Part shown: positions 25,470 through 32,546 of the stretch, one piece after another
How positions within the stretch are numbered: the first letter of the stretch is position 1
Layout of the letters: the number at the start of each line of letters is the position of its first letter
Assembly: GCA_963594655.1 (NCBI GenBank)
Contig: CAVBFD010000007.1
Coordinates: 5,694 to 69,693 of the forward strand
Source: Colivivens sp963594655
Lineage (GTDB): Bacteria > Bacteroidota > Bacteroidia > Bacteroidales > Bacteroidaceae
Direction of reading: 5' to 3'
DNA length: 64,000 nucleotides
Notes under the pieces: generated by a model
Seen by the model: the letters and a program-made list of their open reading frames with translations, nothing else
What the model was told of the DNA's origin: nothing
The model's database searches: none
Position numbers and translations under genes: made by a program

Positions 25470-26858
25470 CTAATAGATGCCGAACGCCCCGAGAAGGAGG
25501 ATGGTCAACAGCACCGGGACAACGAACTTCAGCATGATGATGTACAGCCGTTTCCTGTGGAACCTGTAGCCGTTGAGCCGTATCTCGCCCACAAGGAGCC
25601 GGGGTTTCACTACCCAGCCGATGAGGATGCAGGTGCAGATGGCGAGGAACGGCATGAGTATGTTGTTGCTTATATAGTCGAAGATGTCCAGTATCTGGCC
25701 TTTAGCCCCGTTGGGCAAAGTGTACTTGAAGAAAAGGTCGTTGTAACCCCGGCACACGATGTATGACAGGACGAGTTCCACTGCGGACAGGGTGCATACA
25801 GACTTCATGCGGCTCCAGTGGAAGCGGTCCATCAGACTCGCCACCAACGCCTCAAGGATGGACACCGAACTGGTGATGGCGGCGAACAGCACCATGAGGA
25901 AGAACGCCAGTCCTATAATCTGGCCGAACGGACCGAACGAGTCGAACACCTTGGGGAGGGCCACGAACATGAGACCGGGACCGGTGGACATGCCCTCCGT
26001 TCCCAGGAACACATACACCGCAGGGATAATCATGAGTCCCGCAAGCACGGCGATGCAGGTGTCGCACACCTCGATGTAATCCACCGCCTTGCCTAAGTTG
26101 ACACTACGTTTCATGTAAGACCCGTAAGCCACCATGATTCCCATGGCGATGGACAGTGAGTAGAACAACTGCCCAGTGGCGTCCAGCACTATCATGAGGA
26201 AACGCTTGAAGGTGATTCCATCGAGATTCGGAACGAAGTAGACCGCCGCTCCTTCCAGTCCGGTGCGTGTTACTCCGTTCTCGTCCGTATGGCTGATGAA
26301 GAGCGAGTAAACGCAGATGAAAACCACAAGCAGGAACAACGCCGGCATGATGACGCGCGAGTATTTCTCGATACCTTTGTTCACACCGCGGCATACCACA
26401 TGGAAACTCGCCACGGCAAACACCAGCATGAAGATGACCGGCGCCCACTTCTCTGCTATGAACCCGCTGAAGTAGCCGTCCGACACAGCCGCACTGCCGT
26501 TGCCTGTGATGTAAGTCCACAGGTACTTCAGTACCCAACCGCCGATGACGCAGTAGTAAGGGTATATGATGAACGGCACGAAGAACGAGAGATGTCCCAG
26601 AAAGCCCCACTTCCTGTGGAAGAACTTGTATGCCGTGAGCGGACCCTGCTGCGACCTGCGCCCTATCGCTATCTCGGTGATGAGTAGGGTGAAGCCGAAG
26701 GTTACCGCCAACGCCACGTAAACGACGAGGAACAGGCCTCCGCCGTCACGGGCGGCAAGATAGGGGAAACGCCATATATTTCCGAGTCCCACGGCACTGC
26801 CGGCTGCGGCAAGTACAAAACCGATAGACCCACTGAATGTGTTGCGATTGCTTGTCAT
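25470..26858 (-). CDS. Sodium-dependent transporter, neurotransmitter:sodium symporter family
   Basis: 462 residues, about 11-12 membrane segments throughout. The family signature GSAVGLGNIWRFPYLA lies at about residue 17-32, the sodium and substrate binding region of helix 1 in LeuT-like proteins; a GMSTGPGLMFVALP segment follows later. Prokaryotic members import amino acids with sodium. The start is the ATG at 26858 since the promoter box is at 26887-26894. It diverges from the xylanase gene with a 222-base shared region. Confidence 0.92.
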   Translation of the reverse strand: MTSNRNTFSGSIGFVLAAAGSAVGLGNIWRFPYLAARDGGGLFLVVYVALAVTFGFTLLITEIAIGRRSQQGPLTAYKFFHRKWGFLGHLSFFVPFIIYPYYCVIGGWVLKYLWTYITGNGSAAVSDGYFSGFIAEKWAPVIFMLVFAVASFHVVCRGVNKGIEKYSRVIMPALFLLVVFICVYSLFISHTDENGVTRTGLEGAAVYFVPNLDGITFKRFLMIVLDATGQLFYSLSIAMGIMVAYGSYMKRSVNLGKAVDYIEVCDTCIAVLAGLMIIPAVYVFLGTEGMSTGPGLMFVALPKVFDSFGPFGQIIGLAFFLMVLFAAITSSVSILEALVASLMDRFHWSRMKSVCTLSAVELVLSYIVCRGYNDLFFKYTLPNGAKGQILDIFDYISNNILMPFLAICTCILIGWVVKPRLLVGEIRLNGYRFHRKRLYIIMLKFVVPVLLTILLLGAFGIY

Positions 26859-26886
26859 GAATTTTGTGTTCTCTTGAAAGAATGTG

Positions 26887-26918
26887 CAAAGATAGACAAT
26901 TATCCGCATGTCCGCAAA
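26887..26918 (-). promoter_or_regulatory. Promoter for the sodium symporter
   Basis: On the minus strand TATCTTTG (26887-26894) and TTTG (26915-26918), 20 bases apart, about 28 bases before the start codon. Confidence 0.75.
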
Positions 26919-27000
26919 CAAACATCAAAGATATTGCCCGAATCCGTGGAATTTACGTTGAAACCGTTACAAACACTGTTACGTTTGATACATTTCACCT

Positions 27001-27016
27001 TGTTATATATATAACA
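27001..27016. promoter_or_regulatory. Perfect 16-bp palindrome upstream of the GH30-GH43 gene
   Basis: TGTTATATATATAACA is perfectly self-complementary and sits where the -33 element of the downstream promoter (box at 27042) would be, 25 bases upstream of it. A regulator binding here could control the xylan enzyme gene. No regulator gene is adjacent. Confidence 0.5.
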
Positions 27017-27041
27017 GGATGGTCAGTACAGGCGGATTCCT

Positions 27042-27049
27042 TATATTTG
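27042..27049 (+). promoter_or_regulatory. Promoter box for the GH30-GH43 gene
   Basis: TATATTTG at 27042-27049, 31 bases before the ATG. The -33 element is poor, which fits a promoter that needs an activator. Confidence 0.65.
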
Positions 27050-27080
27050 CAGCGCAATCAAAAAACCAAACAATACAATT

Positions 27081-30035
27081 ATGAAGAAAAGGAAAATATT
27101 TTTGACCGGTCTGATGGCTGTCAGCCTATGCCCCGCGACATGGGCGCAGACCAAGAACGCAACGCTCGTGATGCGGGCGCAAAACAAGTACCAGTACATC
27201 GACGGTTTCGGTGGAACTGGTATGGATGCCGCATGGGGTGACGTGTACACCCAAGAGAAGGCGCGTATGCTGTGGGGCAAGGGTGAGGGACAGATGGGTC
27301 TCAACATCATGCGTATCCGTATATGCCCGAACGAAAGCGGTTGGGGCGAGTACGGCAACACGATAAAATGGGCGAGGGCGGTGAACCCCGACCTGCAGGT
27401 GTTCGCCACACCATGGACACCGCCGAAGAAGTACAAGACACAGAACACGGAGAAGTACCAGAACGACTTCGGCACATGGGTGTGGCCGCTGGTGGAACAT
27501 GCGTGGGGCGGACAGGGATCCAACGGTGGAGCCATCAACCCGAAGTACTATGAAGAGTACGCCGACTTCCTTGAGCGTTACCGCAAGACAATGGAGAATA
27601 AGGGCTGTCCCATCGACATGATCTCCATTCAGAACGAGAGTGACTATACCCCTACCGCTGTGGACGACGGTGTGGAACACGCCAGCTACGAGAGCTGCAT
27701 CTACTCGCCTTCGGAGATGGCTGCCATGGCTAAGACAGCCAGGGCGAAAATCGACCCTAAGTGTAAGGTGATGGGTCCCGAGTGCTTCGGATGGGGGCAG
27801 CAGAACTACAACAGGAAACTGATTACCATGCAGGACGCTGTGGACAACATCGACGTGTGGGGCAACCACCTCTACGGGACCAACGACTGGACTTTCGTGC
27901 AGGAGGTGACGCAGGCGACCGGCAAGCACATGTGGCAGACGGAGTTCCTCATCGACTATGACGACAACTACACAGGTCAGTTCTCCTATGAATACGACAT
28001 GGTGAAGAGTGTCGAGGACGCCATGGCGGCAGGATACAACGCGTATGTGTACTACAGTATGGCCAACCATTTCTTCGCCGACAACCACGGAGGCAGTTCT
28101 ACGCAGTTGTGGAAGAGGGCGTATGTGTTCGGCCACTATGCCAAGTACGCTACAGGCAAGACCCGTATCCAGTCGGTGCTTACCGACACCAATAAGGGAC
28201 TGACCGGCGGTTCCGCCTACATCAGTGAGTCGGGCGACACAGCCACCGTCTTCATCCTCAACAAGTCAACCAACACCTACGCGCTTACGGTGGCTCTGCC
28301 GTTCAAGCCCGAGAAGGTGGAACAGGCTACCACCAACGACTTCGCCAACCGTCTCATCAAGGATGTGAGCGACAAGTATGTCAACGGTACGCAGAAAGCG
28401 AAACTGACGTTGCAGCCGGGTACGTTCTACACCTTCCAGTTCATTAAGAACATCGATGATTCCGTCGTGGAGGAACCCGCCACATCATACAAGACGGTGA
28501 CGAACAACAACCCGATATCAGCCAACAAGTTCATGGCTGACCCTACCGGTATCGAATACAACGGCCGTCTGTATGTGTACGCCACCAATGACCAGCAGCA
28601 GTTCGATTCCACCGATGGACTGGCAGCCAACAACTACTCGAAGATTACGTCGCTGGTATGCTTGTCAACTGAGGACATGGTCAACTGGACAGACCACGGA
28701 ATCATCGACGTGAAGGCTATAGCCCCATGGATCTACACCTCTTGGGCACCGTCAGTGACCAGTAGGGTTGAGGCTGACGGCAAGACCCATTTCTACCTCT
28801 ACTTCACCAACAGCGCCACCGGCATCGGAGTACTCACGTCCACATCGCCTACAGGCCCGTGGACCGACCCGCTCGGCAAGGCTCTTGTTGACAGGAACAC
28901 CGCCGGAATCGGCACTATCTCACAGGTGATAGACCCTGGAGTGGCGATGAATGACGACGGTACAGAGGCTTACCTCACCTTCGGAGGCGGTGATGTCGTG
29001 GGAACGGAGTTGCAGCCGGGCAATACACGTATCGTGAAGTTGGGCGATGACATGATAAGTTTCGCCAGCGACATCAAGAAAATATCCGCTCCGTGCCAGT
29101 TCGAGGCAAACGAGTTGAACTACATCGGCGGCAAGTGGGTCTTCTCTTACTGCACACGCTGGGGTATCTCATCCGACTGGAGTAACAGTTACAGCACTTC
29201 CGCTCCGTCAGCGGCGTCCATAGTGTATATGGTGGCTGACGACCCGTTGGCTGACAAGTGGACATACAAGGGCGAGATTCTTCCTAACCCGGGATTCCTG
29301 GGCTACAGCGGCAGCAACAACCACACACATCTTCAGAAGTACAAGGACAATTACTATCTGTTGTACCACACCACATGGCTGGAGAAGCAGATGGGAATCG
29401 ACGGCGGTTACCGTAACCTGCAGATAAACAAACAGGTGGTGAACGAGTCAACACAGAAGATATACACGTTGACTGCCAACACGGCCAACCTTAGGGGCGT
29501 GACACAAAGCACCTCGTCAAAAATCAATCCTTACGTGGAGCAGTCAGGCGACATGGCCGCCATCAGGACTAGCAACTGGTGGATGGTCAAGGGCTTGAAC
29601 TTCAACAACACGGACGGTTCTGCCAAGTCACTCGTGATGAAGGTCAAGGGTAAGGGTACAATAGATGTCACCACGACATCCACGACATCTCTCGTCAACG
29701 ACCCTGTGGCTACCGTGGAGTTCGACACTGACGTGGAGAAGACAATCACAGTGCCACTGAACAAGGAGATGTCGGGACTTGTGTCCTATCTGTACTTCAT
29801 CGTGCGCAAGAGCCAGAACGCGGAGGTCATCTCATGGCAGTTCACTACAGAAGGGTCTGTGAACGGTGATGTCAATGGCGACGGTGTGGTAGACACCCAG
29901 GACGTGCTTGACATATATGAGTACATGAAGGGTCAGACCCAGCAGGAGTCGTCCACCTCATACGACGTGAACGGTGACGGTGTGGTAGACACTCAGGACG
30001 TACTCAAGGTATACGACTGCATAAGGGGCAAGTGA
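27081..30035 (+). CDS. Secreted GH30-GH43 xylan-degrading enzyme with dockerin-like tail
   Basis: 984 residues. A signal peptide (KRKIFLTGLMAVSLCPATWA) is followed by a GH30-type glucuronoxylanase (about 25-465) with the expected acid/base Glu186 in SIQNESD and nucleophile Glu288 in MWQTEFLID. A GH43-type domain (about 478-810) has the usual triad: Asp487 in MADPTG, Asp618 in VIDPGV and Glu675 in CQFEANE, suggesting arabinofuranosidase or xylosidase activity. A beta-rich domain (about 815-920) that may bind carbohydrate comes next. The last 60 residues hold two DVNGDGVVDTQDVL calcium-loop repeats, dockerin-like. The two catalytic domains would cut a decorated xylan backbone and its side chains. 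Substrates are inferred from families. Confidence 0.88.
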   Translation: MKKRKIFLTGLMAVSLCPATWAQTKNATLVMRAQNKYQYIDGFGGTGMDAAWGDVYTQEKARMLWGKGEGQMGLNIMRIRICPNESGWGEYGNTIKWARAVNPDLQVFATPWTPPKKYKTQNTEKYQNDFGTWVWPLVEHAWGGQGSNGGAINPKYYEEYADFLERYRKTMENKGCPIDMISIQNESDYTPTAVDDGVEHASYESCIYSPSEMAAMAKTARAKIDPKCKVMGPECFGWGQQNYNRKLITMQDAVDNIDVWGNHLYGTNDWTFVQEVTQATGKHMWQTEFLIDYDDNYTGQFSYEYDMVKSVEDAMAAGYNAYVYYSMANHFFADNHGGSSTQLWKRAYVFGHYAKYATGKTRIQSVLTDTNKGLTGGSAYISESGDTATVFILNKSTNTYALTVALPFKPEKVEQATTNDFANRLIKDVSDKYVNGTQKAKLTLQPGTFYTFQFIKNIDDSVVEEPATSYKTVTNNNPISANKFMADPTGIEYNGRLYVYATNDQQQFDSTDGLAANNYSKITSLVCLSTEDMVNWTDHGIIDVKAIAPWIYTSWAPSVTSRVEADGKTHFYLYFTNSATGIGVLTSTSPTGPWTDPLGKALVDRNTAGIGTISQVIDPGVAMNDDGTEAYLTFGGGDVVGTELQPGNTRIVKLGDDMISFASDIKKISAPCQFEANELNYIGGKWVFSYCTRWGISSDWSNSYSTSAPSAASIVYMVADDPLADKWTYKGEILPNPGFLGYSGSNNHTHLQKYKDNYYLLYHTTWLEKQMGIDGGYRNLQINKQVVNESTQKIYTLTANTANLRGVTQSTSSKINPYVEQSGDMAAIRTSNWWMVKGLNFNNTDGSAKSLVMKVKGKGTIDVTTTSTTSLVNDPVATVEFDTDVEKTITVPLNKEMSGLVSYLYFIVRKSQNAEVISWQFTTEGSVNGDVNGDGVVDTQDVLDIYEYMKGQTQQESSTSYDVNGDGVVDTQDVLKVYDCIRGK

Positions 30036-30053
30036 CACTGCCACATACAGGAA

Positions 30054-30096
30054 AACTCTCCACTACGGCACATGGCTGTAGTGGAGAGTTTTTTTT
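30054..30096. terminator. Bidirectional terminator between the xylan enzyme gene and xerD
   Basis: Perfect 13-bp stem (30054-30066 with 30078-30090), 11-base loop, then eight T on the plus strand and four T on the minus strand. It can end both convergent genes. Confidence 0.92.
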
Positions 30097-30119
30097 GTCC
30101 GGCACGCTTATAGTGGCCC

Positions 30120-31040
30120 CTACTTCTCCCCATTCCTTATGTATCGTGGGTGGTGTGTCAGAATCTCCTCCCTTAGGTGTGACGTGTCGATATGCATGTA
30201 TATCTCCGTGGTCGTGATGGACTCGTGGCCGAGCATCGCCTGTATCGCCCTCAGGTTGGCTCCGCCCTCAAGCAGGCTGGTGGCGAAACTGTGGCGGAGG
30301 GTATGGGGACTCACCTGTTTCCTTATGCCGGCAAGTTCCACCAGTTCCTTCACCATGTGGAATATCATGATGCGCGACAGGTTCTTTTTCCTCGCCTTGC
30401 TCACGAACACATAGTTCTCGAACCCTTCCTTCACGCTCACCTCCCTGCGGTCGATGAAGTAAAGCCGCAGTTCCTTGATTGCTTTCTGTGAGATAGGCAC
30501 GAGCCGCTGCTTTGACCCCTTGCCTGTGACACGTATGAAGCCCTCGTCGAGATAGAGGTCGGTCAACTGCAGGTTGCACAGTTCGCTCACACGCAGTCCG
30601 CAACTGAACAGGGTCTCTATGATGGCCTTGTTCCTCTGTCCTTCGGTCTGCGACAGGTCGATGCACGCCTCAATCATGTCCACCTCCTCCACCGACAGCA
30701 CATCGGGCAGGTGCTGGGGACGCTTGGGGTAGTCCAGCAGTTCCATCGGGTCGGTGTCCAGGTCTCCGTTCATGACAAGGAAGGTGTAGAAGCTCTTCAC
30801 TCCCATGAGGATGCGGTAGACAGATGTGGGGTGGATGCCTATGTCAATCAGACTGGAGGAGAACGACTGGAAGTCGGTCAGCTGCACATCAACCGGACTG
30901 ATGCCCTCTGTCCCGATGAAATCAAGGAACTTGTTAAGGTCCCGCCTGTATGCCTCCACAGTGTTGGGCGAGAACGACTTCTCCAGTTTGAGGTACTGGT
31001 TGTATCTCCTCAGTAGCTGCTGTATTTCTTTTTCTTCCAT
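30120..31040 (-). CDS. xerD: Tyrosine recombinase XerC/XerD
   Basis: 306 residues from the ATG at 31040. The N-terminal SAM-like core-binding domain (about 8-95) begins with LLRRYNQYLKLEKSFSPNTVEAY. The catalytic domain shows all expected residues: Arg in SCGLRVSEL, Lys in VTGKGSKQR, HTLRHSFAT (HxxR), LGHESI and the nucleophile Tyr in TTEIYMH. Xer recombinases resolve chromosome dimers at dif; single core-gene context rather than mobile-element neighbours supports this housekeeping role. XerC versus XerD cannot be told for certain by eye. Confidence 0.9.
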   Translation of the reverse strand: MEEKEIQQLLRRYNQYLKLEKSFSPNTVEAYRRDLNKFLDFIGTEGISPVDVQLTDFQSFSSSLIDIGIHPTSVYRILMGVKSFYTFLVMNGDLDTDPMELLDYPKRPQHLPDVLSVEEVDMIEACIDLSQTEGQRNKAIIETLFSCGLRVSELCNLQLTDLYLDEGFIRVTGKGSKQRLVPISQKAIKELRLYFIDRREVSVKEGFENYVFVSKARKKNLSRIMIFHMVKELVELAGIRKQVSPHTLRHSFATSLLEGGANLRAIQAMLGHESITTTEIYMHIDTSHLREEILTHHPRYIRNGEK

Positions 31041-31062
31041 CACAAGCACGGTTGTACAACTG

Positions 31063-31070
31063 CAAAATTA
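31063..31070 (-). promoter_or_regulatory. Promoter box for xerD
   Basis: On the minus strand TAATTTTG at 31063-31070, about 23 bases before the start. Confidence 0.6.
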
Positions 31071-31112
31071 CAAATAATTATGCGCTTTCCGTCGTCATAC
31101 CGCATTTTTTTG

Positions 31113-31120
31113 TACCTTTG
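31113..31120 (+). promoter_or_regulatory. Promoter box for the aroQ operon
   Basis: TACCTTTG at 31113-31120, 23 bases before the aroQ ATG. It likely drives the plus-strand genes from aroQ to the U32 peptidase. Confidence 0.7.
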
Positions 31121-31143
31121 CAAAGACTGAAACAAAACGTGAA

Positions 31144-31563
31144 ATGAAGATTTTGATTTTGAACGGGCCTAACCTCAATCTGCTTGGCAAGCGTGAACCT
31201 GCCATATACGGCAGCCGCAGCTTTGACGACTATTACAGGGAACTGGTGGAGAGGTATCAGGGCAAGGTGGAACTGGACTACTACCAGTCCAATTGCGAAG
31301 GCTCTCTGATTGACAAGATACAGGAAGTGGGATTCACTTGGGACGGCATCGTGTTCAACGCCGGGGCGTACACCCACACCAGCGTCGCCCTGCACGACGC
31401 CATCAAGTCGGTTACCGTACCTGTCGTTGAAGTACACATGTCGAACGTGATGCAGCGTGAGTCGTTCCGCCACACCTCGATGATAGGTCCGGCGTGCAGG
31501 GGTACCGTCATCGGGTTCGGACTCGACTCATACCGTCTGGCTATCGAGGCGTTACTGGGATGA
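31144..31563 (+). CDS. aroQ: 3-Dehydroquinate dehydratase, type II
   Basis: 139 residues, the type II size. AroQ dehydrates 3-dehydroquinate in the shikimate pathway. The family motifs are NGPNLNLLGKREP at the N-terminus (with the catalytic Tyr at IYGS), the YQSNCEGSLID segment, the NAGAYTHTS loop, and VEVHMSNVMQRESFRH. It overlaps the methyltransferase start by 4 bases and heads a seven-gene plus-strand run. Confidence 0.97.
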   Translation: MKILILNGPNLNLLGKREPAIYGSRSFDDYYRELVERYQGKVELDYYQSNCEGSLIDKIQEVGFTWDGIVFNAGAYTHTSVALHDAIKSVTVPVVEVHMSNVMQRESFRHTSMIGPACRGTVIGFGLDSYRLAIEALLG

Positions 31564-32198
31564 CTGTAGAGGAGTACATAGAAGACCATATAGACACCGA
31601 GGGGGATTACCTCCACCGCCTCTACCGGGCCACACAAAGCAAGCTGCTCTACGGCAGGATGGCGAGCGGACACACACAGGGACGGTTGCTGAAGATGTTC
31701 GTGGAGATGATACGTCCCAAGAATATCCTGGAGATAGGCACGTTCAGCGGCTACTCCGCCCTCTGCATGGCGGAGGGACTACAGGAAGGCGGCACGGTGC
31801 ATACCATGGAGATCTTCGACGAGCTGGAGGACTTCACGCGTCCGTGGATTGAGAACTCACCGTGGGCTGACAAGGTGAGGTTCTACATAGGGGACGCCAT
31901 GCGGCTCGTACCCTCACTGGGAATCAGGTACGACATGGCGTTCATCGACGGCAACAAACGCAAGTACCTCGACTACTACAAGATGGTGCTGGACTACATG
32001 AACCCCGGCGGGTACATCTTTGCCGACAACACCCTGTGGGACGGACATGTGGTGGAGACTGACACAGGCAACGAACAGACGCGCGGCATCATGGAGTTCA
32101 ACGACTATGTGGCACAGGACCGGAGGGTGGAGAAGGTTATCATACCCATCAGGGACGGCCTGACAATAATAAGACTGAATCAACCAAAAGGACAATAA
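31560..32198 (+). CDS. O-methyltransferase (class I, SAM-dependent)
   Basis: 212 residues. The ATG at 31560 overlaps the aroQ stop (ATGA). The SAM-binding motif LEIGTFSGYSALCMAE lies near residue 59, the second acidic strand in HTMEIFDE, and the metal-binding-type region FIDGNKRKYLDYY and FADNTLWDG match catechol/caffeoyl-CoA O-methyltransferase-like (PF01596-type) enzymes. The natural substrate is unknown. Next gene rbfA starts 2 bases later. Confidence 0.88.
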   Translation: MTVEEYIEDHIDTEGDYLHRLYRATQSKLLYGRMASGHTQGRLLKMFVEMIRPKNILEIGTFSGYSALCMAEGLQEGGTVHTMEIFDELEDFTRPWIENSPWADKVRFYIGDAMRLVPSLGIRYDMAFIDGNKRKYLDYYKMVLDYMNPGGYIFADNTLWDGHVVETDTGNEQTRGIMEFNDYVAQDRRVEKVIIPIRDGLTIIRLNQPKGQ

Positions 32199-32200
32199 GG

Positions 32201-32545
32201 ATGGAAAACAAAAGTACAAGACAGAATAAGATCGAGAGACTGATACAGAAAGACCTGAGCAATATCTTCCTGGCACAGACCCGTAAGGTGAAGGGAGTTC
32301 TCATAACCGTGAGTGTCGTGAGAATCAGTCCCGACCTGAGCATAGCTAAGGCGTACCTCAGTATCTACCCCTCAGCACGGGCGCAGGAGCTGTTGGACAA
32401 CATCAACGCCAACGCGGCGCAGATACGTTATGAGTTGGGTAACCTCGAACGTCATCAGTTGAGAATCATACCTGAACTCAGGTTCTTCATCGACGACTCG
32501 CTCGACTATATAGAGAATATCGACAACCTGCTAAAAAAGAAATAA
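32201..32545 (+). CDS. rbfA: Ribosome-binding factor A
   Basis: 114 residues. RbfA binds the 30S subunit during maturation of the 16S rRNA 5' end. The KH-like fold pattern is present: basic helix (RQNKIERLIQKDLSNIF), GVLITVSVVRISPDLSIAKAYLSIYP, and RIIPELRFFIDDSLDYI near the end. It is tightly packed between the methyltransferase and the permease fusion, 1 base before the latter. Confidence 0.94.
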   Translation: MENKSTRQNKIERLIQKDLSNIFLAQTRKVKGVLITVSVVRISPDLSIAKAYLSIYPSARAQELLDNINANAAQIRYELGNLERHQLRIIPELRFFIDDSLDYIENIDNLLKKK

Positions 32546-32546
32546 G

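Noticed and set aside
29860..30035. Evidence for a cellulosome
   Set aside because: A dockerin-like tail alone is not enough; no cohesin or scaffoldin is in the window.
30120..31040. Integrase of a mobile element
   Set aside because: No att-like repeats or cargo genes; the length and motifs fit housekeeping Xer.
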